A program made the translations under genes and the position numbers. A stretch of DNA of 64,000 bases from Marinobacter maroccanus. Lineage in GTDB: Bacteria > Pseudomonadota > Gammaproteobacteria > Pseudomonadales > Oleiphilaceae. Under the pieces are notes generated by a model. That model had not been told where the DNA came from and ran no database searches. It was given only the letters and a program-made list of their open reading frames with translations. Shown piece by piece: positions 9,034-17,767 of this stretch (position 1 is the stretch's first letter; the number at the start of each line of letters is the position of its first letter). The stretch lies in the NCBI RefSeq assembly GCF_002933275.1, contig NZ_PSSX01000006.1, positions 1-64,000 on the forward strand, in the 5' to 3' direction.

Positions 9034-10436
9034 TGATCGCTTCCTTCTGCCTTGTCCTTTTTGTTCGGGTTCAGAATCCGGATGCCTTTAAGCAGGTTCA
9101 GTGCAGAGCGCAACTGATAATCCCGGTTCGCCATGGAGCCGGATTCGCCGTCTGCGCTGTTTTCATCCTCCTGTTGCTGGCCTTCATTCTGGCCTTCAAG
9201 ATGCCCGCTCAGATCCGCTTCGGTAAAGAAGGGTTTGCTGTCGAGTTCTTTCAGCTCAGCAGGGCGCACTTCGATGTCCGGCTTGATTCCGGTCGCCTGG
9301 ATGGAGCGGCCGTCCGGCGTGTAATAGCGCGCGGTGGTCATCTTGATGGCATGGGTCTCATCCAGCGGAATAACCGTCTGAACACTGCCCTTGCCGAAGG
9401 ATTTGGTGCCCATTACCACGGCCCGTTCATGGTCCTGGAGGGCGCCGGCCAGGATTTCCGATGCGGAGGCGGAGCCGCCATTGATCAGAACCACAATGGG
9501 CGTGCCTTCCATGATGTCGCCGGCCCGTGCGCTGAAGCGCAGGCGGGAACTCTGGATACGGCCTTCGGTATAAACGATCAGCCCTTCATCGAGCAGGGCA
9601 TCCGCCGTCTCTACAGCCGCCTGCAGCACGCCGCCCGGGTTGTTGCGCAGGTCGATGATGAGCCCATCAAGGTCCCGGCCCAGTTCGTCCTCCAGGCCGT
9701 TAAGGGCATTCTTGAACTGTGAGCCGGTATCAGCCTGGAACTGGGTAATGCGGACATAGCCGTAGCCATTTTCCAGCATGCGGGATTTCACGCTGGTCAC
9801 TTTAATGATGTCGCGCTCGACTTCGATTTCGATAGGCGCGCTTTCGCCCTCACGCATAATGGTGAGCGTCAGTATGGAGCCTGGCTTGCCCCGCATAAGC
9901 TGTACCGCCTCTTCCAGGCTCATGCCCTTAACCGGCTTTTCATCAAGCTTGATGATCAGGTCGCCGGCCTGAACGCCCGCCTTCTGTGCCGGCGTGTCGT
10001 CTATGGGCGCAATCACTTTAACGAAGCCGTTTTCCATGCCCACTTCAATGCCCAGCCCGCCGAACTCGCCGGAGGTGCTTTCTTCCAGCTCTTCGTAGTC
10101 TTTGGGGGCCAAATAAGTGGAATGTGGATCAAGGTCTGACAGCATGCCTTTAATAGCGCTCTCGAGGAGTTTGCGATCGCTTACTTCCTCTACATAGGCA
10201 TCTTTTATGCGGCTGAATACCTCGGTGAACTTCCGGAGGTCTTCCAGCGGCAGCTGTTTCTCGGGATCGGGCAGGTTGATTTCCACCCGTTCGCCGTTCT
10301 GGATACCTTCCAACAGCTGCTCGGTGGCGGCGCCTTCATCCTGGGCCCAGGCCAGTCCGGAAGCGGTTGCGAAACAGGTAGCGAGCGCAATGCTGCGTAT
10401 TGGAAAGGCGTGGAGTGTACTTCTGACCCGTTTCAT
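9030..10436 (-). CDS. S41 family C-terminal processing peptidase (CtpA-like)
   Basis: This 468-residue periplasmic serine protease has a signal peptide (to about AWA-Q30), a PDZ domain (about 125-205) and an S41 catalytic core. Ser324 in GGSASASEI and Lys349 in GTKSFGKGS form the Ser-Lys dyad at the 25-residue spacing usual in the family. The C-terminus is low-complexity and Gln/Glu-rich. Such enzymes trim or degrade murein hydrolases and lipoproteins. It stands between an EnvC-like activator and the deacetylase, supporting a role in cell-wall remodelling. Confidence 0.93.
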   Translation of the reverse strand: MKRVRSTLHAFPIRSIALATCFATASGLAWAQDEGAATEQLLEGIQNGERVEINLPDPEKQLPLEDLRKFTEVFSRIKDAYVEEVSDRKLLESAIKGMLSDLDPHSTYLAPKDYEELEESTSGEFGGLGIEVGMENGFVKVIAPIDDTPAQKAGVQAGDLIIKLDEKPVKGMSLEEAVQLMRGKPGSILTLTIMREGESAPIEIEVERDIIKVTSVKSRMLENGYGYVRITQFQADTGSQFKNALNGLEDELGRDLDGLIIDLRNNPGGVLQAAVETADALLDEGLIVYTEGRIQSSRLRFSARAGDIMEGTPIVVLINGGSASASEILAGALQDHERAVVMGTKSFGKGSVQTVIPLDETHAIKMTTARYYTPDGRSIQATGIKPDIEVRPAELKELDSKPFFTEADLSGHLEGQNEGQQQEDENSADGESGSMANRDYQLRSALNLLKGIRILNPNKKDKAEGSDQ

Positions 10437-10533
10437 TCAGATATCCCGTTTTTATTCCGATAGTTGGACTGGATTCCCTGGCTCCGGACAGTATGGCGTT
10501 ACCCGCGGCGTTTGTCAGCCCTCCCGGGGCTTC

Positions 10534-11667
10534 TCAGTTTGCCAGCCATCGGCCTGGATTGTCGGGCTTGCCATTGTGCCGGACTTCAAAATACAGGGCC
10601 GGGGAATCAGTGCCACCAGTTCGGCCCGCCTGGGCAATGGGTTCACCGGCGGCCACCCAGTCTCCGGGGCTGGTGAACAGGCTGCTGCTGTGGCCGTACA
10701 GTGTCATGTATCCGTCGCCGTGATCAATGATGGTGATCAGGCCAAACCCCCGAAGCCAGTTCGCAAACACGACCCGACCGTAGTGAATGGCGCGAATCTC
10801 TGCGGCGTCCCCGGTGGCGATGAGCAGGCCATTGCGTCGAAGTTTGCCGTCGGCGTAGCGGTCACCGTAGCGGCTCAATACCTGGCCCTTTACTGGCCAG
10901 GGCAGTTTGTTGCGCAGTGATGCAAATGGCTGGGATTCATTGGGTGAGGGGATGTTGTTGATTGCCTGCTGCACTTCCTCAAGCAGGTTTTCCAGCCGTT
11001 TGCGATCCGATTCCAGCTCCTCCCGTTCGCTGCGACGGTTCCGGATATCGGCATTCAGGGCGGCCAGTGTCTGCTGGCGCTCCTGCCTGGAGGCTGTCAG
11101 TTCCTGTTGGCGTTTGGCGACGCTTTCCTCGGTTCTGGCCAGCTCAACCCTGGTCGACTGCACTGCAGCCTGAGTGTTTCTTAGCTCTTGCAGGCTTTGC
11201 CTGAATGCCTCCAGTCGAGTGACTGTGTCCTTGCTGAGGTATTCGTAGTAGGTCATGGTCCGGGCAATCTTGTCCGGATCAATTTCATTGAGCAGAACTT
11301 TGACAGCAGGTGCATCCCCTTCCATCCAGGCGGCGCGGATCTGCCTCTTGAGGCTGTCTCGCTGGCGGTCGAGTGTGCGGGTGAGCTCCTGCGTCTCTTG
11401 CTCCAGTTCCCGGAGTCTTTGTTGCTGTTGCTCCGCCTGCTGGCGCAGGGAGCGGCGTTCACGGGTCAGGCGGCTGATGTTCTTCTCGGTCGCAGCAAGC
11501 TGCCGCTCCAGGGCGGAGCGGTCTTCTTCGGCATCCTCCAGCCAGTCGTCGATGTCCTCAATGCGTTCCTTGAGTTCCTCGATCTGGGCCGGGGTGACCT
11601 CCTGCTGGGCGAGTGCCGGCGCTGCACCCAGAGTGAGGGTGAGCGCCAGAATTGCGGTAAGTCGCAA
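10534..11667 (-). CDS. envC: EnvC-like murein hydrolase activator (coiled coil plus degenerate M23 domain)
   Basis: This 377-residue exported protein has a signal peptide (about 1-20), a long coiled coil (about 22-250) and a C-terminal LytM/M23 fold. The zinc ligands of active M23 peptidases are degraded: the first HxxxD is replaced by RRNGLLIATGD, while the late TLYGH remains. This is the hallmark of EnvC, which activates the division amidases AmiA and AmiB rather than cutting itself. The start appears to be TTG at 11667. gpmI lies just upstream on the same strand, as in many relatives. Confidence 0.88.
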   Translation of the reverse strand: MRLTAILALTLTLGAAPALAQQEVTPAQIEELKERIEDIDDWLEDAEEDRSALERQLAATEKNISRLTRERRSLRQQAEQQQQRLRELEQETQELTRTLDRQRDSLKRQIRAAWMEGDAPAVKVLLNEIDPDKIARTMTYYEYLSKDTVTRLEAFRQSLQELRNTQAAVQSTRVELARTEESVAKRQQELTASRQERQQTLAALNADIRNRRSEREELESDRKRLENLLEEVQQAINNIPSPNESQPFASLRNKLPWPVKGQVLSRYGDRYADGKLRRNGLLIATGDAAEIRAIHYGRVVFANWLRGFGLITIIDHGDGYMTLYGHSSSLFTSPGDWVAAGEPIAQAGRTGGTDSPALYFEVRHNGKPDNPGRWLAN

Positions 11668-11687
11668 AGGTTGGTTCCGTTCCCGGA

Positions 11688-13238
11688 TCAGCCGATCTCG
11701 ACCAGGCTGTGCCCGGTCATTTCCTCTGGTTGCTCCAGTCCCATCAGGGCGAGCAAAGAGGGTGCAACATCACTCAGGCTGCCGTCGTCTTTCAGCACAA
11801 CCTTGCGATGGCCCGTGTACACCAGCGGCACCGGCCCGATCGTATGGGCGGTGTGAACCTGGCCAGAATTCGGATCGGTCATCTGTTCGCAGTTGCCGTG
11901 GTCGGCAGTGATCAGTGCTTCTCCGCCGACTTCATCCAGGGCCTCGACAACACGCTTCACGCAGTCGTCCAGGCATTCGGCCGCCTTGATAGCCGCATCC
12001 AGCTTGCCGGTGTGGCCAACCATATCGCCGTTGGCGTAGTTGCAGACCACCAGGTCGTATTTGCCGCTCTTGATGGCCTCCACCAGCTTGTCGGTGACCT
12101 CGGGCGCGCTCATTTCCGGCTGCAGATCGTAGGTCGCGACTTTCGGGGAAGGCACCAGGATCCGCTCTTCACCGTCGAACGGCGTTTCCAGGCCACCATT
12201 GAAAAAGAAGGTGACATGGGCATATTTTTCGGTTTCGGCGATGCGCAGCTGGGTTTTTCCCTGCTTGGCCATATACTCGCCAAGGCCGTTGCTGAGCTGC
12301 TCCGGCGGGTAGGCGCAGGAAGTTTTTATGTCGGCCGCGTACTCGGTCAGCATCACAAAATCGGCCAGTTCCGGGTGCTTCTTGCGCTCGAAACCGTCGA
12401 AGCCTTTCTCCACGAAGGTGCGGGTCATTTCCCGGGCGCGGTCAGCACGGAAATTCATGAACAGCACCGTGTCGCCATCGTTGATGGTGCCTTCCGGCTC
12501 CCCCGCGGCGTGGATGCGGGTTGGCGCTACGAACTCGTCGTTCTCTCCGCGCTCGTAAGCCTGTTCCAGCCCGGATACCGGATCGGCTGCGGTGAACTCT
12601 GCGGTGCCCTGGGTCATCAGATTATAGGCGGCTTCCACGCGGTCCCAGCGGTTATCGCGATCCATGGCATAGTAGCGGCCCACAATCGAGGCAACCCGGC
12701 CAACCCCAAGGCTTTTCAGCTTGGTTGCTGCCTTCTCCAGTGACGGTTTGGCGCTGCGGGGAGGCATATCGCGGCCATCGAGGAAGGCGTGAATGTAAAC
12801 TTCCTTCGCCCCGCGGGCGGCGGCCAGTTCGGCAGCAGCAATGATGTGGTCTTCGTGGCTGTGTACACCACCGGGGGACATCAGCCCCATGAGATGTACG
12901 GCTCGGCCGCTCTGAACAGCTTTGTCGATTGCAGAGCAGAGCACTTCGTTTTTCTGGAAAGTGCCTTCTTCGAGATCCTTGTCGATACGAGTAAGGCTTT
13001 GATAGACCACGCGCCCTGCGCCCAGGTTCATGTGGCCAACTTCCGAGTTACCCATTTGCCCCTGCGGCAGCCCGACAAACATGCCTGAGGTGTTGATCAG
13101 GGTCTTGGGCTGGTTCTGCCAGAGTTGGTCCCAGAACGGGGTGCTGGCGTTGCTGATGGCGTTGTCTTCGGCCGGGTCGCGGTGGCCCCAGCCGTCCAGG
13201 ATAATCAGTGCAGTCGGCTTGCGCTTTGCAGTCATCAT
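11688..13238 (-). CDS. gpmI: 2,3-bisphosphoglycerate-independent phosphoglycerate mutase GpmI
   Basis: This 516-residue, dimanganese glycolytic enzyme interconverts 3- and 2-phosphoglycerate. [10 protein letters not shown] is the N-terminal metal site. [10 protein letters not shown] contains the phosphorylated Ser65. [24 protein letters not shown] and the late [10 protein letters not shown] metal ligands are present. The length is normal. Two adjacent ATGs (13238, 13235) are possible. It is divergent from the yibN rhodanese and upstream of the envC-ctp-yibQ set. Confidence 0.97.
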   Translation of the reverse strand: MMTAKRKPTALIILDGWGHRDPAEDNAISNASTPFWDQLWQNQPKTLINTSGMFVGLPQGQMGNSEVGHMNLGAGRVVYQSLTRIDKDLEEGTFQKNEVLCSAIDKAVQSGRAVHLMGLMSPGGVHSHEDHIIAAAELAAARGAKEVYIHAFLDGRDMPPRSAKPSLEKAATKLKSLGVGRVASIVGRYYAMDRDNRWDRVEAAYNLMTQGTAEFTAADPVSGLEQAYERGENDEFVAPTRIHAAGEPEGTINDGDTVLFMNFRADRAREMTRTFVEKGFDGFERKKHPELADFVMLTEYAADIKTSCAYPPEQLSNGLGEYMAKQGKTQLRIAETEKYAHVTFFFNGGLETPFDGEERILVPSPKVATYDLQPEMSAPEVTDKLVEAIKSGKYDLVVCNYANGDMVGHTGKLDAAIKAAECLDDCVKRVVEALDEVGGEALITADHGNCEQMTDPNSGQVHTAHTIGPVPLVYTGHRKVVLKDDGSLSDVAPSLLALMGLEQPEEMTGHSLVEIG

Positions 13239-13347
13239 TAAGTCCGGAAGTAAAATGTTAGTAAGTTTACTAAAACGAAAATGAAGTTTATCTATTTTCG
13301 CATTTACTGGCCACTTTCGTCACCTTCTGTCAGAGGAGCAGGCTGTG

Positions 13348-13353
13348 TATAAT
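13348..13353 (+). promoter_or_regulatory. Probable -10 element for the rhodanese/secB unit
   Basis: TATAAT lies 30 bases upstream of the rhodanese ATG. The matching -35 position holds TTCTGT, a weak match, so only the -10 is offered. Confidence 0.35.
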
Positions 13354-13382
13354 CCCGCCAAACTCATTATCAGGGTAAGTTC

Positions 13383-13799
13383 ATGGACCGGTTGTTTGAA
13401 TTTGTCGTTAACCACTACATTCTTGTGTCGCTGTTCGTGGCATTCCTGGTCGCCATCCTTATTCTGGAATCCCGCCGTGGCGGTGCCAAGATCTCGGCCC
13501 AGGGCGCGGTCAATCTGATCAACAAGGATGAAGCCGTTGTAGTCGACATCCGGGACCGCAAGGAGTTTGGTGAGGGGCGGATTACCGGCTCGATCAACAT
13601 TCCTCTGAACAGCCTGAAGAGCCGCGTTGGCGAGCTGAGCAAGTTCAAGGACAAGCAGATCATCGTTGCCGACAAGATGGGCCAGCATTCCGCCATGGCG
13701 GTAAAGCAGCTGAACGCGGAAGGCTTCAGCAATGTGGTTCGCCTGAACGGTGGCGTGGCTGACTGGAAAGCCAGCAATCTTCCGTTGGTGAAGAAATAG
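13383..13799 (+). CDS. yibN: Membrane-anchored rhodanese-like protein (YibN type) lacking the catalytic cysteine
   Basis: This 138-residue protein has one N-terminal membrane helix (about 10-30) and a single rhodanese domain. VVVDIRDRKEFGEGRITGSINIP is the conserved CH2A region. At the active-site loop, canonical C-x-x-G-x-x-S, it reads DKMGQHS (97-103), so Asp97 replaces the cysteine; sulfur transfer in the usual way is not expected. E. coli YibN, as I recall it, has the same feature. The neighbours gpmI and secB match the E. coli order, but grxC, usually between yibN and secB, is absent. Confidence 0.88.
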   Translation: MDRLFEFVVNHYILVSLFVAFLVAILILESRRGGAKISAQGAVNLINKDEAVVVDIRDRKEFGEGRITGSINIPLNSLKSRVGELSKFKDKQIIVADKMGQHSAMAVKQLNAEGFSNVVRLNGGVADWKASNLPLVKK

Positions 13800-13943
13800 G
13801 GCGGCCCTTGATCTGAAGAGCATTCTGCCGCACTGTTTCACATAAGCCGGCCCGGCCTGAACGTAAAATGTCCCGGCAGCACGCTCTAAAGCATCCCATA
13901 ACAACGGGCCCCGAGCCCACGATCGAGAACGAAAGGACTGAAA

Positions 13944-14447
13944 ATGGCTGAGAATCAGCAAGCCGCAGCAGGCAGTGACAACCAGAACCAACCCCAGTTT
14001 GCCCTTCAGCGCATCTATGTGAAGGACCTGTCTTTCGAGTCGCCCAACTCTCCAACTGTGTTTCAGGAGCAGTGGAAGCCGCAGGTTAACCTGGATCTGA
14101 ACACCTCCCACAACAAGGTCAGCGACAACCAGTATGAGGTTGTGCTTTCCCTGACCGTCACCGCAAAAGTGGGTGAGAAGGTGGCTTACATCGTCGAGAT
14201 CCAGCAGGGCGGCGTGTTCCTGGTGCAGGGCATCGAAGGCCAGCAGTTGGGCCAGATGCTCGGCGCCTACTGCCCGACCATACTGTTCCCCTACGCTCGC
14301 GAAGCAATTGACGGCATCGTCAATAAGGGTAGTTTCCCGGCCCTGATGTTGGCGCCGGTGAACTTCGATGCCATCTATGCCCAGGCGCTCAAGCGCAAGC
14401 AGGAAGAAACTGCGGGTGAGGCAAACGAAGAGCAGCAGACTCACTGA
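13944..14447 (+). CDS. secB: Protein-export chaperone SecB
   Basis: This 167-residue cytosolic chaperone holds preproteins unfolded and delivers them to SecA. FALQRIYVKDLSFESPNSP, the LDLNT strand and YCPTILFPYAREAI are family signatures. The acidic C-terminal tail is usual. AAGGA precedes the ATG. It is followed by a strong terminator at 14476. Confidence 0.97.
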   Translation: MAENQQAAAGSDNQNQPQFALQRIYVKDLSFESPNSPTVFQEQWKPQVNLDLNTSHNKVSDNQYEVVLSLTVTAKVGEKVAYIVEIQQGGVFLVQGIEGQQLGQMLGAYCPTILFPYAREAIDGIVNKGSFPALMLAPVNFDAIYAQALKRKQEETAGEANEEQQTH

Positions 14448-14475
14448 TCTGCAGCAGATGAAGCAGTAATAGAAA

Positions 14476-14498
14476 AACCGGCTCCGGCCGGTTTTTTT
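14476..14498 (+). terminator. Rho-independent terminator after secB
   Basis: AACCGGC pairs with GCCGGTT around a TCCG tetraloop and is followed by a run of Ts, about 30 bases after the secB stop. Confidence 0.85.
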
Positions 14499-14527
14499 GT
14501 GCCTATACAAAAATTCCAGCCCGGGCA

Positions 14528-14563
14528 TTGATATAAATCTAAAATCAAACGATAATCGTTCGC
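14528..14563 (+). promoter_or_regulatory. Promoter with overlapping Fur-like box for the haem operon
   Basis: TTGATA (14528-14533) and GATAAT (14551-14556) are -35/-10 hexamers spaced by 17 bases. A Fur-box-like sequence at 14545-14563 (12 of 19 matches to the classic E. coli box, core ACGATAATCGTT) covers the -10. Iron-bound Fur there would block polymerase, giving induction in iron starvation. The site is inferred by eye. Confidence 0.6.
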
Positions 14564-14591
14564 ACTAAGATCTGGGTCGTTTGGTTGGTTT

Positions 14592-16601
14592 ATGTATTCT
14601 CGAATATCACATCTATCTTTGTCCTGCGCTTCCCTCATCGCCATGGTCTCCACGGCAACACTCGCCGACAGCCGGCCTGCCGGTTACCTGGATGAGCTTG
14701 TTGTCACCGGAACCCGCAGTGAGCGTCAGTTGCTGGACACCCCGGTGCGGACCGAAGTGGTTGCCGCCGAAGAGCTTGAGAAAACCCACGCTCGCAATCT
14801 GAAAGAGGCTCTGGAAAACGTGCCGGGTTTGCAGCTCCGGGAGATCCATGGCAAGCCCGGTTACGAGGTCTGGCTTCAGGGAATCGAATCCGAGCGTGTG
14901 CTGGTTCTGATCGATGGTCTGCCAATGACGGCCACCACCGGATCGACGGTGGACGTCAGCCAGTTGGCCGTGCTCGATATTGAGCGGGTGGAAGTGGTCA
15001 AGGGCGCTGTCTCTGCCCAGTATGGCAGCTCCGGTATCGGTGGTGTGGTTAATGTCATTACCCGTCCGCCGGCTTCCGGGCTCTCCGGCCAGTTCACCAC
15101 CGATGCCGGTACCTATGGTGACCAGAATCCCTCGGGCGATGAAGCCGACCCCGCGCGATATTCCGCCCGAGCCACGGTCCAGGGAGGTAGTGAACAGCTG
15201 GCCCTGCGTCTGTCCGCATCTCACCAGCATTCCGATGGCATCGATCCGGAGCCGAAGACCTGGGCCCGACCGGGTGATGAATACGATCGCACCGATCTCA
15301 GCTTCCGCACCGACTGGTCTCCGAACGGGAATCACCGGCTGAGCGCTGCAGTCGCCCGGTTCGAGGAGGAGTCCGGGTCACGTTTCACCGAGCGCAACCC
15401 GCCTTTTGTGATCAATCAGGGTAAGGATGAAACAGTCACCCGTACCCGCTATACCCTGTCTGGAGATCATGGACGCAACTCCGATCTGCGTGCCGGCTGG
15501 TCCGCCGTCCATGAGATTCTCAATGACGATACCCTGAAGTATACCGGCAGCGGGGTCTTTGATGACCGTCGTGCCGAATCCACTCTGTCCCGTTTTTCGG
15601 CCCATCTGGGCAAGCCGATTGGGCTCAGTCACCACCTGCAGGGCGGTGTCGATTTCAACCGTGAAACGCTCGAGCAGACCAAGGACGGCGCTTCCGAGCT
15701 CGGTGCGGAACCTCGCCGACAGCGAGGAAGCCAGGAGGCCTGGGTTCAGGACACCTGGATGCCCACTGAACATCTTGAGCTGGTGCCCGGCGTCCGGTTC
15801 CAGAATGACTCTGACTTCGGAACCCACACGGCTCCCAAGATCAATGCACGTTACGACCTGGTCCGAACCGATTCACTGACGGGCTTTCTGCGTGCTGGCG
15901 TTGGCGCCGGATACCGGGTGCCAAATCTGAAGGAAAGGTACTTCACCTTTGACCACAGCCAGCTTGGCTACATCGTGCAAGGGACTCCGGATCTGCAACC
16001 GGAGGAGTCCGTCAGCTATCAGTTTGGAGGGGGGCTGTCCTGGAACCGGTCTGCATGGCTGGAAGCAAACGCCTTCCTCAATGACATCGAGCAGCTGATC
16101 CAGACCTCGCCGGATACCGAGGCTACCCAGGCGCGGAACGACGGCGTTCAGGTTTTCTCCTACGAAAACATTGCCGAAGCAAGGACCTGGGGGCTCGAGA
16201 CCACGGCTGGCTGGGAACCTTCCGAGCACTGGCGGCTTACCGCCGGCTATACCCTGACCCGAACCGAAGATGGTGCAACAGGCAATGAGCTTAATCGCCG
16301 TCCGAGGCACCAGGCGCGTCTCGGGCTGGATGGTCCGCTTGGGCTGGCCGGCCTGTCCTGGAGTGCGCGGCTTCGGTACCAGAGTGAGGAGTTCGTGGAT
16401 GCTGCCGTCGGAACCGAGTCCCCGGGGTATACAACGGCCGACCTGAAACTGAATTACCGGTTTTCAGGCCAGCTCCGACTGTTTGCCGGCGCCGACAACA
16501 TCACCGACGAACAGCGCGATTTTTCCAATGCCAGTGAAGATTTCAGACCCGTTGCCGGGCGCTTCCTCTACGCCGGGCTCACGGTTTCCTTTGGCGAATG
16601 A
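14592..16601 (+). CDS. hmuR: TonB-dependent outer-membrane receptor, probably haem (HmuR-like)
   Basis: This 669-residue protein has a signal peptide (cut near TLA-DS), a TonB-box-like LDELVVTGTRS, a plug domain (about 45-160) and a 22-strand barrel ending in aromatic YAGLTVSFGE. A region around residues 437-475, YRVPNLKERY then GTPDLQPEES, is a diverged version of the FRAP/NPDL signature of haem receptors. Haem as substrate is inferred mainly from the HmuY, HmuS and HmuTUV genes that follow. A promoter with a Fur-like box lies just upstream. Confidence 0.85.
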   Translation: MYSRISHLSLSCASLIAMVSTATLADSRPAGYLDELVVTGTRSERQLLDTPVRTEVVAAEELEKTHARNLKEALENVPGLQLREIHGKPGYEVWLQGIESERVLVLIDGLPMTATTGSTVDVSQLAVLDIERVEVVKGAVSAQYGSSGIGGVVNVITRPPASGLSGQFTTDAGTYGDQNPSGDEADPARYSARATVQGGSEQLALRLSASHQHSDGIDPEPKTWARPGDEYDRTDLSFRTDWSPNGNHRLSAAVARFEEESGSRFTERNPPFVINQGKDETVTRTRYTLSGDHGRNSDLRAGWSAVHEILNDDTLKYTGSGVFDDRRAESTLSRFSAHLGKPIGLSHHLQGGVDFNRETLEQTKDGASELGAEPRRQRGSQEAWVQDTWMPTEHLELVPGVRFQNDSDFGTHTAPKINARYDLVRTDSLTGFLRAGVGAGYRVPNLKERYFTFDHSQLGYIVQGTPDLQPEESVSYQFGGGLSWNRSAWLEANAFLNDIEQLIQTSPDTEATQARNDGVQVFSYENIAEARTWGLETTAGWEPSEHWRLTAGYTLTRTEDGATGNELNRRPRHQARLGLDGPLGLAGLSWSARLRYQSEEFVDAAVGTESPGYTTADLKLNYRFSGQLRLFAGADNITDEQRDFSNASEDFRPVAGRFLYAGLTVSFGE

Positions 16602-16638
16602 TGCCTGACCACCAAAAAACGATATGAAGGAGATATCC

Positions 16639-17763
16639 ATGGATCTTTTTGATACCAGACCCCCGGCCATTGTGCTGGCCGCCCTGGCTCTGACGGCCTG
16701 TGGCGGAGGCAGCGACAACTCGATCGCGGAGGACGATGCGGATAACGTGAGCAGGTTTTCCGAGCAGTTGATGCCCGCGGCAACTGAGACCGTCTATCTG
16801 AATCTGGAAACCGGAGCGATGGTGGAAGAAAGCGACGACTGGCACATCGCTGCCAACCGTTTGAACTTCAAGTTGAACAGTGGTGCTTCCGGAAATGGCA
16901 ACGTTGTCGGCGCGCTGGCAATTCCCCAAGACGATTTCTACGACAGTAATGGCGATCCCGATGCCAATGTGTTCACCAACGCGACCGCCAACTCCGAGGA
17001 GGAACATTTGTTGGGCATTCTCGAAGAGCCGGGGAGCTGGCAGGAGGATGCCTTCGCCAGTGCGTTTGGATCTTCAGATACCTGGTCTCAATACGACTTT
17101 GCCACGGGTGTGATCAGCGAGGCCGAAGATGTTGGCTATCTGGTGCGCTCTGCTGAGGGAAACAGCTATGCCCGTATGCGGGTTGTCGACTTCAATTTTC
17201 CGACCCGCGAAGGGCAGGGGATTGAAGGTTTCACCTTCGAGTTTGACGTGCAGGCCTCCGGCGCTTCGGGATTCAGTAACACGGCAATAACTTTCACTCC
17301 GCCTGCAAGCTATGAAGGCGGCGACGCATGTTTCGATTTTGATTCGGCTTCCGTTGTTGATTGCGAAACCAGCGAAGCCTGGGATGTCCAGGTCGGCTTC
17401 TCCGGTCGCGACTGGTACCTGAAATCCAACAGCGGGGTATCCGGCAACGGCAGTGGCGGGGCCTCGGACCCGATGACCTGGCAAGAACTTGCCGACACTC
17501 AAAGCGATCCGGGTGTTCCCCAGCTCTACAACACGGACTCAACGGGCGGGGTACTCACGGATAACACCTGGTGCGCCTACAACCTCACCGATCAGCACAA
17601 GATCTGGCCGAACTTCCGGACCTTCCTGATCAAGGCGGATGCCGATGATCCTGAGTCGACGGTCTGGGCGCTGCAGATTGTCGGTTACTACGACCAGAAC
17701 GGAACCAGTGGCAAGCCCACGGTGCGTTGGCTGCCCGTTGAACTTCAGCAGGCGCAGGAGTAA
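16639..17763 (+). CDS. hmuY: HmuY-family haem-binding lipoprotein with two tandem HmuY-like domains
   Basis: This 374-residue protein has a lipobox LALTAC, so it is probably a lipoprotein anchored in a membrane. Two repeats are visible. The first starts around DDWHIAANRLNFKLNSGASG, the second around EAWDVQVGFSGRDWYLKSNS. The second ends in the family-typical ALQIVGYYDQNGTSGKP. HmuY of Bacteroidetes captures haem and passes it to HmuR. ATG at 16639 has AAGGAG six bases upstream; an earlier ATG at 16624 overlaps that ribosome site. The signal peptide is unusually poor in basic residues. Haem ligands cannot be assigned by eye. Confidence 0.8.
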   Translation: MDLFDTRPPAIVLAALALTACGGGSDNSIAEDDADNVSRFSEQLMPAATETVYLNLETGAMVEESDDWHIAANRLNFKLNSGASGNGNVVGALAIPQDDFYDSNGDPDANVFTNATANSEEEHLLGILEEPGSWQEDAFASAFGSSDTWSQYDFATGVISEAEDVGYLVRSAEGNSYARMRVVDFNFPTREGQGIEGFTFEFDVQASGASGFSNTAITFTPPASYEGGDACFDFDSASVVDCETSEAWDVQVGFSGRDWYLKSNSGVSGNGSGGASDPMTWQELADTQSDPGVPQLYNTDSTGGVLTDNTWCAYNLTDQHKIWPNFRTFLIKADADDPESTVWALQIVGYYDQNGTSGKPTVRWLPVELQQAQE

Positions 17764-17767
17764 TCCC

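Noticed and set aside
13320-14528. A 402-codon leftward frame across the rhodanese and secB genes
   Set aside because: Both rightward genes are clearly real. The leftward product has no recognisable motif and no ribosome site.
14528-14541. TTGAT-ATAA-ATCTA as an FNR site before the haem receptor
   Set aside because: It overlaps the -35 hexamer of a better-supported promoter, and the second half-site has a mismatch; Fur control explains the region more simply.
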